In this document: piece after piece, positions 7,810 through 16,225 of the stretch
How the letters are laid out: each line of letters starts with the position of its first letter
Numbering within the stretch: the first letter of the stretch is position 1
NCBI RefSeq assembly: GCF_014192415.1
Contig: NZ_JACHXY010000004.1
Location: forward strand, 1-57,392
Reading direction: 5' to 3'
Origin: Microbacterium proteolyticum
GTDB lineage: Bacteria; Actinomycetota; Actinomycetes; Actinomycetales; Microbacteriaceae
DNA: 57,392 bases
Notes under the pieces: model-generated
What the model saw: the letters and a program-made list of their open reading frames with translations, nothing else
Told to the model about the DNA's origin: nothing
Database searches by the model: none
Program-made: the position numbers and the translations under genes

Positions 7810-9162
7810 TTACTTGTTGACCGAGAAGCCCTGGTCGTTGCCGTACTGGACGAGCTGCTCCTGCCAGGCCTGGAGGCCGGCGTTGAGGTCGCTCTTGTTG
7901 GCGTAGGCCTGACCCACGGTGTCGCCGTAGATGCTGTTGGCGTAGACCTGGAACGGCAGGTAGCTGAAGCCCTTGACGACGTCACCCGACGCCTCGGTCA
8001 GCACCTGGTTGATCTGCTGGCCGCCGAAGTACTCCGACTCCTTGTCGACGAAGGCGGGGTCGCTGAGCTGCGCGGTCGTGGAGGGGAACCCACCCGACTC
8101 GGCGAAGATCTGCAGGCTCTCCTCGTCGTTGTTGAGCCACTTGAGGAAGCCGGCCGCGAGGGCGGGGTTCTTGCTCTGCTTGGTCACGGCCTGACCGCCG
8201 CCGCCGTTCTCGGCCGTGGCGGGCTGTCCGTCGTAGGTCGGGATCGGTGCCACGGCCCACTTGCCCGCGCCGTCTTCGACCGAGCTCTCGAGCACGCCGG
8301 GCATCCAGGCGCCGATGACGAGCGAGGCGATCGAGCCGTCGCCGAGGCCCTTGAACCACTCGTCGCTCCAGCTGGGCGTGGTCGAGAGCAGATCGCCCTC
8401 GATGAGACGGTTCCAGTTGTCGGCGAACTTCTTCGAGCCGTCGTCCTGCAGGTCGATGGTGACGTCGGTGCCCTCGGCCGAGAACGGGGTGCCGCCGGCC
8501 TGCCAGATCATGCTGGTGGTGAATCCGGAGTCGCCGGTGTCGGCCGTGATGTATTTGGTCGGGTCGGCGGCGTGCAGCTTCTGGGCGGCGTCGTAGTACT
8601 CGTCCCAGGTGGTGGGCACGGCGATGCCGTACTGGTCGAAGACGCTCTTGTTGTAGAACAGGGCCATGGGGCCGGAGTCCTGCGGCAGGCCGTAGATCTT
8701 GCCGTCGAAGTCGACCGAACCCCACGGGCCGCTCGCGTAGGCGCTCTCGAGGTCACCGAAGCCGTAGGGCGCGAGGTCGAGCAGCGAGTCCGACAGGGCG
8801 AACTGCGGGAACGCGTAGTACTCGATCTGCACGACGTCGGGCGCGCCCGACCCGGCCTTGATGGCGTTCTGGAGCTTGGTGTACTCCTCGGTGTTGGTAC
8901 CGGCGTTGACCAGGTTGACCTTGACGTTCGGGTACTTCTCCTGGAACGCGGCGACCTGGGCCTCAGCCGAGGGGGTCCACGACCAGTAGGTGATCTCGCC
9001 GCCGGCCTCGAGGGCCGCCTCGATGTCGTCGGCCGAGCCGCCGCCCGTGGCGCCGCCGGTGTTGCCGCCGGAGCATGCGGTCAGCGCGCCGACCGACAGT
9101 GCGGTGGCGGCGACGGCGAAGACGGTCCGCCGGAAGGCGGTGCCCTTGCGCATGAATGTCAT
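7810..9162 (-). CDS. ABC transporter sugar-binding lipoprotein
   Basis: A 450-residue family 1 extracellular solute-binding protein. A lipoprotein signal precedes Cys30 (VGALTAC), then a Gly-rich linker, so the mature protein is anchored outside the membrane. Family signatures include ITYWSWTPSAEAQVAAFQ and TKLQNAIKAGSGAPDVVQIEY. It should deliver oligosaccharides to the two permeases encoded just upstream. The ATG at 9162 has AGAGGA five bases upstream; a second ATG three codons later is possible. No ATPase gene is nearby, so a shared MsmK/MsiK-type ATPase probably drives transport (inference). The ligand is inferred from the adjacent glycosidases. Confidence 0.95.
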   Translation of the reverse strand: MTFMRKGTAFRRTVFAVAATALSVGALTACSGGNTGGATGGGSADDIEAALEAGGEITYWSWTPSAEAQVAAFQEKYPNVKVNLVNAGTNTEEYTKLQNAIKAGSGAPDVVQIEYYAFPQFALSDSLLDLAPYGFGDLESAYASGPWGSVDFDGKIYGLPQDSGPMALFYNKSVFDQYGIAVPTTWDEYYDAAQKLHAADPTKYITADTGDSGFTTSMIWQAGGTPFSAEGTDVTIDLQDDGSKKFADNWNRLIEGDLLSTTPSWSDEWFKGLGDGSIASLVIGAWMPGVLESSVEDGAGKWAVAPIPTYDGQPATAENGGGGQAVTKQSKNPALAAGFLKWLNNDEESLQIFAESGGFPSTTAQLSDPAFVDKESEYFGGQQINQVLTEASGDVVKGFSYLPFQVYANSIYGDTVGQAYANKSDLNAGLQAWQEQLVQYGNDQGFSVNK

Positions 9163-9190
9163 CGGTTCCTCTACTTCTTTGTTGTGGATG

Positions 9191-9248
9191 CCGGGGCGAG
9201 ACGCTCCGGTGCGGGTGGGTTGTGAAGACCGGGGCAGGACGCTCCGGG
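9191..9248. repeat. Two near-identical 20-mers between permease and SBP genes
   Basis: CCGGGGCGAGACGCTCCGGT (9191-9210) recurs as a copy with two changes at 9229-9248. Each copy can form a small hairpin through its CCGG ends. It sits in the 135-base gap inside the sugar operon, which otherwise shows only the SBP ribosome-binding site. Confidence 0.55.
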
Positions 9249-9297
9249 TTTTTCGGGTGGTGGGGCTGATGCCCCGTTCAGGGGGAAGTCGTGGTGG

Positions 9298-10233
9298 TCA
9301 CTGCTTGACGCTGCCGGCGCTCAGGCCCGACTGCCAGAAGCGCTGCAGCACGAGGAACGCGGCGACGATCGGGATGATCGACAGCAGCGAACCGGTGATG
9401 ACGAGGTTGTAGATGGGCTGGGCGCCGACGCCGACGGCCTGGGCGTTCCACTGATTGAGGCCGACGGTGAGCGGGTACCACTCGGGGTTGCTCAGCATGA
9501 TGAGCGGCAGGAAGTAGTTGTTCCACGTCGCCACCACCGCGAACAGCAGCACGGTGACGATGCCCGGGGTGAGCAGACGGATCGAGATCGTGAAGAAGGT
9601 GCGGAATTCGCCCGCCCCGTCCATACGGGCGGCTTCCAGCAGCTCGGTCGGGATCGCGTCGGTGGCGTAGACCCAGACCAGATACAGCCCGAACGGACTG
9701 ATCAGCGACGGGATGATGATCGCCCACGGGGTGTTGGTCAGACCCAGTTGGCTGAACAGCAGGAAGGTCGGCACGGCGAGCGCGGTCCCCGGCACGGCGA
9801 TGGCGCCGAGGATGACGGCGAAGACCGCTTTGCGTCCGCGGAAGTTGTACTTCGCCATGCCGTAGCCGGCGAGGGTGGCGAGGAACGTCGCGCCTCCGGC
9901 GCCCACCACCACGTAGAGCAGGGTGTTGCCGAGCCAGCGCAGGAAGATCCCGTCGCGGTAGGTGAAGGTCTGCACGATGTTGTCGCCGAGGGCGAAGCTG
10001 TCGCCGAACCACAGTCCGAACGACGAGAACAGATCGGGCTGCGTCTTGGTGGCGTTGATCAGCAGCCACGCCAACGGCAGGAGCGTGTACACGAGGTACA
10101 GGCTCATGACGATGGTCAGCACGACCGAACGCCGGGTGTGCGTCGGCGAGGTGCGTGCGAAGGAGCGGCGTCCGCGCGAGCGGTCGGTGGTCACCGCGAC
10201 GGTGTCGGTGCGGGGTGCGGTCGCGGTGGTCAT
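9298..10233 (-). CDS. ABC transporter sugar permease (MalG type)
   Basis: A 311-residue inner-membrane permease with about six transmembrane segments (first at about residues 38-58, LTIVMSLYLVYTLLPLAWLL). The EAA loop that contacts the ATPase is LLEAARMDGAGEFRTFFTIS. The long open frame upstream is not part of the gene: the real ATG at 10233 overlaps the stop codon of the first permease by four bases (ATGA), implying translational coupling. It pairs with that permease to form the membrane channel of a CUT1-type sugar importer. Confidence 0.95.
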   Translation of the reverse strand: MTTATAPRTDTVAVTTDRSRGRRSFARTSPTHTRRSVVLTIVMSLYLVYTLLPLAWLLINATKTQPDLFSSFGLWFGDSFALGDNIVQTFTYRDGIFLRWLGNTLLYVVVGAGGATFLATLAGYGMAKYNFRGRKAVFAVILGAIAVPGTALAVPTFLLFSQLGLTNTPWAIIIPSLISPFGLYLVWVYATDAIPTELLEAARMDGAGEFRTFFTISIRLLTPGIVTVLLFAVVATWNNYFLPLIMLSNPEWYPLTVGLNQWNAQAVGVGAQPIYNLVITGSLLSIIPIVAAFLVLQRFWQSGLSAGSVKQ

Positions 10234-11153
10234 CGCGCCTCCTGACGTGAGCCGCGCAGCTGCACGACGTAGGCGATGATCGCGGTGATCAGGCCCATGA
10301 TGATGGCGATCGTCGCGGCGTAGTTGTACTGCTGTCCCGCGAACGAGAGGTTGTAGGCGTACATGTTCGGCGTGAAGAACGTCGAAATGGTGTTCGGGGC
10401 CAGCGGCTTGAGGATGTTGGGCTCGTTGAAGAGCTGGAAGCTGCCGATGATCGAGAAGATGGTGGCGATCACCACTGCCCCCCGGACGGCGGGGATCTTG
10501 ATGGAGAAGATCGTGCGCCAAGCGCCCGCTCCGTCGATGGATGCCGCTTCGTACAGCTCACCGGGGATCGTCTTCAACGACGAGTAGAAGATCAGCATGT
10601 TGTAGCCGACGAACTGCCACGTGACGATGTTGCCGATCGACAGCAGCATCCACTGGGGGACGAAGGGCTGCAGCACCTCGGAGCCGAACAACTGGTTGAT
10701 GTTGCCGGCGAGACCGAACTGGTCGCCGTAGATGTATCCCCACATCAGTACCGCCACGACCGCCGGTACGGCGTAGGGGAGGAAGATCACGATGCGGTAG
10801 AAGCTGGAGGCGTGCAGACGCGCGCTGTCGATGGCGAGGGCGGCGCCGAGCGCGAGGATCAGCATGATCGGCACCTGCACCACGAGGAAGATCGAGACGC
10901 GGATGAGGCCGTCCCAGAACTTCTCGTCGCCGAAGGCGGCGATGTAGTTGTCGAAGCCGACGAAGGCGTTGCCGCCGATCAGCTGCTCGCGGAAAAGGCT
11001 GAGGTAGATCGAATACACCAGCGGCGCGAGGAAGACCAGCGCGAAGACGATCGCGAAGGGGGCGACGAACAGCCAGCCGCGATCGTCGATGCGTGTGCGC
11101 CGCTTGCGCCGCGGGGTGCGCAGGGCGGGCGGGGGTGCCGCGGTGGTCGTCAT
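10230..11153 (-). CDS. ABC transporter sugar permease (MalF type)
   Basis: A 307-residue inner-membrane permease, first gene of the sugar operon. The N-terminal segment WLFVAPFAIVFALVFLAPLV is the usual first helix of MalF/UgpA-like proteins, and the EAA loop is LYEAASIDGAGAWRTIFSIK. An AGAGG lies upstream of the ATG at 11153. The operon promoter on the minus strand has a perfect TTGACA, a 17-base spacer and TATGTT, each overlapped by a LacI-type operator. Substrate inferred from the operon: an arabinose- and galactose-containing oligosaccharide. Confidence 0.95.
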   Translation of the reverse strand: MTTTAAPPPALRTPRRKRRTRIDDRGWLFVAPFAIVFALVFLAPLVYSIYLSLFREQLIGGNAFVGFDNYIAAFGDEKFWDGLIRVSIFLVVQVPIMLILALGAALAIDSARLHASSFYRIVIFLPYAVPAVVAVLMWGYIYGDQFGLAGNINQLFGSEVLQPFVPQWMLLSIGNIVTWQFVGYNMLIFYSSLKTIPGELYEAASIDGAGAWRTIFSIKIPAVRGAVVIATIFSIIGSFQLFNEPNILKPLAPNTISTFFTPNMYAYNLSFAGQQYNYAATIAIIMGLITAIIAYVVQLRGSRQEAR

Positions 11154-11200
11154 CGTCCAGTGCCTCTTCGTTGGTGCGCATTCGGTCCGGGTGGCCGAGA

Positions 11201-11214
11201 TGTTGACGTAAACA
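11201..11214. promoter_or_regulatory. LacI-type operator O1 over the operon -10 box
   Basis: TGTTGACGTAAACA is a 14-bp near-palindrome with one mismatched pair around a central CG, the usual LacI-family design. It overlaps the minus-strand -10 TATGTT (11216 down to 11211). Its centre is 33 bases, about three helical turns, from operator O2. Confidence 0.85.
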
Positions 11215-11239
11215 TAACCCCACCGCGCTAAGGTGTCAA
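11211..11239 (-). promoter_or_regulatory. Promoter of the permease-SBP-GH51-GH35 operon
   Basis: Read on the minus strand: TTGACA (11239-11234), a 17-base spacer, and TATGTT (11216-11211). This is close to the sigma-A consensus. The first start codon lies about 58 bases past the -10. Both boxes are overlapped by operator copies, so bound repressor should block RNA polymerase. Confidence 0.8.
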
Positions 11240-11247
11240 CGTCAACA
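11234..11247. promoter_or_regulatory. LacI-type operator O2 over the operon -35 box
   Basis: TGTCAACGTCAACA matches the palindrome TGTTGACGTCAACA in 12 of 14 positions. It covers the minus-strand -35 box and lies only 16 bases before the LacI start codon, so it may also govern autoregulation. Confidence 0.85.
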
Positions 11248-11263
11248 TCCCGAGGGGGCAGAC

Positions 11264-12307
11264 ATGAGCGATACGACGACGGCGTCGACCGTGATCCCGA
11301 CGCGTGAACGCCGACGCGAGGTGTCGATGGCCGACGTCGCGGTGGCCGCGGGTGTGTCGGGGCAGACGGTCTCGCGCGTGGCGAACGGGCGCTCCAACGT
11401 CGATCCTGACACGCGGCAGCGCGTCCTCGACGCCATGGCTCACCTGGGCTACCGCCCCAACAGCGCCGCTCGCGCCCTGCGGTCGGGGCGGTTCCGCAGC
11501 ATCGGCGTCATCATGTTCTCGCTGAGTTCGTACGGCAACACCCGCACGCTCGACGCGTTGGCGTCGATGGCAGCGGCATCCGGATACTCCATCACCCTCA
11601 TCACGGTGCAGTCGGCGTCGCAGTCCGACGTGTCGGGGGCGTTCCTGCGCCTGCGCGAGCACGCCGTCGACGGCATCGTCATCCTGATCGAGACGCACCG
11701 ACTCGGTGAGAACGAGCTCGCGATCCCGTCCGGCCTTCCGGTCGTCGTCGTCGACTCCAGCGCCGACTACCCCTACGCCGTCGTCGACAACGACCAGGCG
11801 CAGGGGGCACGGCTCGCGACCGAGCACCTGCTCGACCTCGGGCACGAGACGGTGTGGCATGTCTCGGGTCCGCCGGAGTCGTTCGCCGCGGAACGCCGCC
11901 GAGACGCCTGGCGCGCGGCGCTCGAAGACCGCGCACGCCGAGTTCCCGAGGTGCAGATCGGCGACTGGACGGCCGACTCCGGTCACCGCATCGGGGCGGC
12001 ACTCGCGGTTCGGCCCGAGGTGACCGCCGTGTTCGCGGCGAACGACCAGATGGCGCTCGGCGTCATCCGCGCCCTGCACGAGGCCGGGCGCGGTGTGCCC
12101 GGCGACGTGAGCGTCGTCGGCTTCGACGACATGCCCGAGTCGGCCAACTTCTGGCCTCCGCTCACCACCGTGCGCCAGCGGTTCGAGCGGGTGGGCGAAG
12201 AGGCGATGAAGGCCCTCATCGCCGACATCGAGAGCACGGGCGGCGACCACGCCCGCACACTGGTCCCCACCTCGCTCGTCGTTCGGGCCAGTTCCGGCCC
12301 TCGCTGA
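11264..12307 (+). CDS. LacI family transcriptional regulator of the sugar locus
   Basis: A 347-residue repressor. Residues about 22-70 form the LacI helix-turn-helix and hinge (MADVAVAAGVSGQTVSRVAN, then YRPNSAARALRSGR). A periplasmic-binding-protein-like sugar-sensing domain follows, with VFAANDQMALGVIRALHEAG and SVVGFDDMPES as typical signatures. It is divergent from the transporter operon and directly upstream of the GH30 gene. Three copies of a matching palindrome sit at 11201, 11234 and 12459, so it very likely represses both units until an arabinose- or galactose-containing inducer appears. Operator recognition by this protein is inferred from position. Confidence 0.95.
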   Translation: MSDTTTASTVIPTRERRREVSMADVAVAAGVSGQTVSRVANGRSNVDPDTRQRVLDAMAHLGYRPNSAARALRSGRFRSIGVIMFSLSSYGNTRTLDALASMAAASGYSITLITVQSASQSDVSGAFLRLREHAVDGIVILIETHRLGENELAIPSGLPVVVVDSSADYPYAVVDNDQAQGARLATEHLLDLGHETVWHVSGPPESFAAERRRDAWRAALEDRARRVPEVQIGDWTADSGHRIGAALAVRPEVTAVFAANDQMALGVIRALHEAGRGVPGDVSVVGFDDMPESANFWPPLTTVRQRFERVGEEAMKALIADIESTGGDHARTLVPTSLVVRASSGPR

Positions 12308-12458
12308 CGACCGGTCCGCGCCGGCGTCCGACCCCCGCTGCCCTCTGGTCCGCGACGAGGTGGGGCGTGCGCTGGCGTCCGGTCTCGCCCGCGTGTCGCC
12401 GCGCCCGCGCTCTTGTGTGCGGTAACACCTGTCGTTTAAGCTCGACTTGTACGTCCCA

Positions 12459-12472
12459 TGTTGACGTCAACA
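12459..12472. promoter_or_regulatory. LacI-type operator O3 before the GH30 gene
   Basis: TGTTGACGTCAACA is a perfect 14-bp palindrome 39 bases before the GH30 start. It is the best copy of the locus operator. A possible promoter (TTGTGT at 12413, TTTAAG at 12435) lies just upstream, which would place the operator downstream of the transcription start as a roadblock; that promoter is weakly supported. Confidence 0.85.
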
Positions 12473-12510
12473 CTCCCCCATGAGGCTGCAGAGAAGCGGC
12501 CGGATCGGAA

Positions 12511-15500
12511 ATGACGATGAAGTCACCTCGACTGTTGTCGATGACGTGCGCCGTGGCCCTGACCGCCGGCGTCCTTTCGGCGGGTGCCGCCGTGACGGCG
12601 CCCGACGTGAGCCACGCCGCGACGGCGCCCGTGCGCATCGCCCCCAACCCCGCGACGGCGTCCGAGCCGTTCGAAGGATGGGGGACGAGCCTGGTGTGGT
12701 TCGCCAACGCCACCGGCAACTACCCCGCCGACGTGCGGCAGAAGCTGTTCGATGCCGTCTTCGGCGAGGATGGCCTGAACCTCAACATCGCCCGATACAA
12801 CATCGGCGGCGGCAACGCGACCGATGTGCCGTCGTACCTTCGCCCGGGCGGGGCGGTGCCCGGCTTCTGGAACCCCGACCTGCCGGCCACCGACGACAAG
12901 GGTGCGATCACCTCGACCTACGCCGACCGTGACCGTTACAAGGCGGCCTGGAACCCCGACGACCCCACCCACTACGACTTCACGGCGGACTCCGCCCAGC
13001 GCTGGTGGATCGACGCGCTGAAGGGCAAGGTCACCCACTGGGAGGCCTTCAGCAACTCGCCGCCGTACTTCCTCACCCAGAGCGGCTTCGTCTCGGGCGG
13101 CATCAACAACGCCACCAGCGAGCAGCTCGCCACCGCCGACATGGACAAGTTCGCCGGGTATCTGACCACCGTCGTCGACGAGCTCGAGAAAGAGCACGGC
13201 ATCCAGTTCGACACCATCGACCCGTTCAACGAGCCGAACACGAACTACTGGTCGACGAACATCCCCGCAGGGCAGACCTGGCCCACCAGCGCCAGCCGTC
13301 AGGAGGGTGCCCACATCGGACCCCAGCGCCAGGACGAGATGGTCAAGGCGCTCGCCGCGCGGCTGGCCGACCCCGACACCACGACCGACGCCGTCATTTC
13401 GGCGATGGACGAGACCAACCCCGGCATCTTCGCCACCAACTGGAACGCCTGGTCGTTGGAGTCGAAGAACGCCGTCGACCAGCTCAACGTCCACACCTAC
13501 GGCACCGGCGGGCGCCAGGTCGTGCGTGACATCGCCAAGGCGGCCGACAAGCCGCTGTGGATGAGCGAGGTCGAGGGCAACTGGACGCCCGGAACAGGCT
13601 TCAACCCCGTCGACATCGGCAACGGCCTCGGAATGGCCGAGCACATCGTCGGCGACCTGCGCGAGCTCGAGCCCGACGCATGGGTGTTCTGGCAGCCCGT
13701 CGAAGACCTCTACAACATGGAGAAGGTCGAGAAGCTCAACTGGGGCAGCGTCTTCATCGACTTCGACTGCAACGCCGACGGAAACTCCGAGCGCCGCCTC
13801 AAGGACGGCGATGCCGACCCGAGCTGCAAGGTGCTGACGAACGAGAAGTTCAACACCGTCCGCAACTTCACCCACTACATCGAGCCCGGCGACCGACTGG
13901 TCGCCAGCTCGAACACGCAGTCCACGGCGGCGATCGACGCCGACGGCACAGGCGCGACCGTGGTGCACGTGAACAGCGAGAACGCCGAGCGCACCGTCGA
14001 GATCGATCTGAACGACTTCGGCACGGTCCCTGCGAACGCGACCGTCACGCCCATCGTGACGACGCAGTCCACGCCCGAGAACCCCACGGTCAACGCCCTC
14101 AAGCAGGGTGCTCCCGTGACCGTGAACCCCGCGACGAAGACGGCGCTGCTCACCGTTCCGGCGCGCTCGGTCACCACGTTCGTGATCGACGGGGTCTCGG
14201 GCGTCGCCGACACGGCCGCGAGCTTCCGAAACGGTCAGTCGGTGCAGCTGATCGGCGTGCAGAGCGGTCTCGCGCTCGACGGCGGCTCGGCACTCGCCAT
14301 CCGTCAGCCCGCCACCACCGGGGCCGCGGCCAAGCCGCAGACCTGGACCGTCACCTCGCTCAGCGGCGAAGGCACCAACCGGCACCGCTTCACACTGAAG
14401 AACGCGGCGGGACAGTACCTCGCCAACGCGAACGGCGGTACTGCGCTGGTGACCTCCGACCCGACGGCCGCAGCGGCCGACAAGAACCTGCAGTGGATGG
14501 CCTCGACCACTGACGGCTCGACCTACTCGTTGCTGAGCGTCGGGGCGGAGCGCGTGCTCGACGTCAATGAGGCCAGCACCCAGCCCGAGGCCCGAGTGGG
14601 CCTGTGGACCTCGAACGGCGGCGGCAACCAGCTGTGGCGCCTGACGGGCACCGCGGTGCTCGGCGTCAACCCCGTCACGGTCAGCACCCCGGTCGGCACC
14701 GCGCCGACGCTGCCCGCCACCGTCACCGCGAATTACGCGGGCAAGACGTCTCGCCCGGTCCCCGTGACGTGGCAGCTCGACGGGAAGGACTGGTCGAAGG
14801 CCGGCACCGTCACCGTCCGCGGCACAGGTACCGACATCTTCGGAGCGGCTGTCGAGGTATCCGCCACCGTCGAGGTCGGCGCGTACACCGCTGCCCGCCC
14901 CACCTCGATGACCGTCGCCGCCGGGAGCGCGCTGGCCAGCGTGAAGGCCAAGGCGCCTGCCACCGTGCAGTCCGAAGTACGCGCCGACGGCGCGGGCTTC
15001 GCGACCCCGGTCACGTGGGCGTGGGGCGACCTCACGGACGCGGCGTTCGCCAAGGCCGGCACCGTGATCGTCAGCGGCACCGCGACGGGTCCGAGCGGCG
15101 AGAAGCTGCCCGCCCGGCTGACGGTGATCGTGACGGATGCCGTCGAGCGCAACGTCGCACCGCAGAGCCGTCCGTCCGCGACCTACACCGAGAGCGGCTA
15201 TCCGGTGGACCGCACCATCAACGGTCAGACCGCAGACAAGGGCTGGTCGAACTGGCGCTCCGGCACGAAGAACGCGCAGGACACACTGACGTACGCCCTC
15301 TCGAGCGCCGAGACGGTTCAGCGCGTGGCGGTGCAGTTCTACCGCGACGGTGGGACGAGCTGGGCCGACACTCTGCGCGTGGACTACCGCAGCGCGGGCG
15401 GAACCTGGACGCAGGGCGCGCTGCAGACCGTCCCGGCACCCTCGACGGGTGCGCCGAAGGTAGAGGTGTCGCTCGGAGGCGTCTCCGCCGATGAGGTGCG

Positions 15501-16104
15501 GGTCGTGATGAATGCGCGGTCCCAGACCCACATGGTGGTCTCGGAGGTCGAGATCTTCGCGGCCGCGCCGTCGCAGGCCGGGATCGCGGACCTTGCTCGA
15601 CTCACCGTGGGCGCCAACACCGTGGACGGGTTCGATCCGGCGCGCACCGACTACACGGCCTCGGTCGTGGGGGAGACGTGGCCGACCCTGAACGCGCAGG
15701 CGGTGGATCAGGATGCCGTCGTGCGCATCACCCAGCCCGCTGACGCCAACGGTGTCGGAACGGTGCGGGTGACCGCTCCGAACGGTACGGAGCGCACCTA
15801 CACCGTGACGGTCACGCGTGTTCCGGCCGCGACGGTCACCGCCACCGCCTCGTCGCGGTGCGTGGCAGGCAAGGTCGTCGTCGCCGTGACGGTGCAGAAT
15901 GACGGCGCGACCCGCGCCGACGTGAAGGTCGACAGCCCGTACGGCGCGAAGAGCCTGGGCGCCGTCGAGCCGGGCAAGCGAGCGTCGGCGACGTTCAGCA
16001 CGCGCCAGGCGTCCATCGCCGCAGGAACCGCAACGGTGACGGCGACCGTCAACGGCACGCCCTCGACGGTGTCGACGGCCATCCCGGCGGCCACCTGCAA
16101 GTAG
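12511..16104 (+). CDS. Secreted multidomain GH30-type endo-beta-galactanase
   Basis: A 1197-residue exported enzyme. A signal peptide (residues about 1-36) ends near SHAATAP. Residues about 40-570 are a GH30-like barrel plus beta domain most like endo-beta-1,6-galactanases, with likely acid/base Glu241 (DPFNEPNTNYW) and nucleophile Glu353 (LWMSEVEGNW). Then come a ricin-type beta-trefoil (about 575-710), two bacterial Ig-like repeats (about 715-875), a discoidin/CBM32-like domain (about 880-1015), a cadherin-like beta domain (about 1025-1105) and a Cys-containing beta tail. There is no sortase motif. A second ATG at codon 3 is possible. Exact linkage specificity is inference from family resemblance and the GH35/GH51 neighbours. 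Confidence 0.85.
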   Translation: MTMKSPRLLSMTCAVALTAGVLSAGAAVTAPDVSHAATAPVRIAPNPATASEPFEGWGTSLVWFANATGNYPADVRQKLFDAVFGEDGLNLNIARYNIGGGNATDVPSYLRPGGAVPGFWNPDLPATDDKGAITSTYADRDRYKAAWNPDDPTHYDFTADSAQRWWIDALKGKVTHWEAFSNSPPYFLTQSGFVSGGINNATSEQLATADMDKFAGYLTTVVDELEKEHGIQFDTIDPFNEPNTNYWSTNIPAGQTWPTSASRQEGAHIGPQRQDEMVKALAARLADPDTTTDAVISAMDETNPGIFATNWNAWSLESKNAVDQLNVHTYGTGGRQVVRDIAKAADKPLWMSEVEGNWTPGTGFNPVDIGNGLGMAEHIVGDLRELEPDAWVFWQPVEDLYNMEKVEKLNWGSVFIDFDCNADGNSERRLKDGDADPSCKVLTNEKFNTVRNFTHYIEPGDRLVASSNTQSTAAIDADGTGATVVHVNSENAERTVEIDLNDFGTVPANATVTPIVTTQSTPENPTVNALKQGAPVTVNPATKTALLTVPARSVTTFVIDGVSGVADTAASFRNGQSVQLIGVQSGLALDGGSALAIRQPATTGAAAKPQTWTVTSLSGEGTNRHRFTLKNAAGQYLANANGGTALVTSDPTAAAADKNLQWMASTTDGSTYSLLSVGAERVLDVNEASTQPEARVGLWTSNGGGNQLWRLTGTAVLGVNPVTVSTPVGTAPTLPATVTANYAGKTSRPVPVTWQLDGKDWSKAGTVTVRGTGTDIFGAAVEVSATVEVGAYTAARPTSMTVAAGSALASVKAKAPATVQSEVRADGAGFATPVTWAWGDLTDAAFAKAGTVIVSGTATGPSGEKLPARLTVIVTDAVERNVAPQSRPSATYTESGYPVDRTINGQTADKGWSNWRSGTKNAQDTLTYALSSAETVQRVAVQFYRDGGTSWADTLRVDYRSAGGTWTQGALQTVPAPSTGAPKVEVSLGGVSADEVRVVMNARSQTHMVVSEVEIFAAAPSQAGIADLARLTVGANTVDGFDPARTDYTASVVGETWPTLNAQAVDQDAVVRITQPADANGVGTVRVTAPNGTERTYTVTVTRVPAATVTATASSRCVAGKVVVAVTVQNDGATRADVKVDSPYGAKSLGAVEPGKRASATFSTRQASIAAGTATVTATVNGTPSTVSTAIPAATCK

Positions 16105-16116
16105 ATCGGTGACGGG

Positions 16117-16143
16117 AGGGGCGGCGACACGTTCGCCGCCCCT
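16117..16143 (+). terminator. Terminator of the GH30 gene
   Basis: An 11-bp perfect stem (16117-16127 with 16133-16143) around loop CACGT, followed by TTT. It starts 13 bases after the GH30 stop codon. Confidence 0.85.
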
Positions 16144-16225
16144 TTCCGCATCCGTCAAGGGTCCCCGTCCGAAACGAGCCGTGACAGAGGATGGATTCCT
16201 CTGAATCGATCCCCACAGGAGAACC

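Noticed and set aside
10234..10521. A longer start for the second permease
   Set aside because: It would overlap the first permease by almost 300 bases; the ATGA overlap at 10230-10233 is the normal start.
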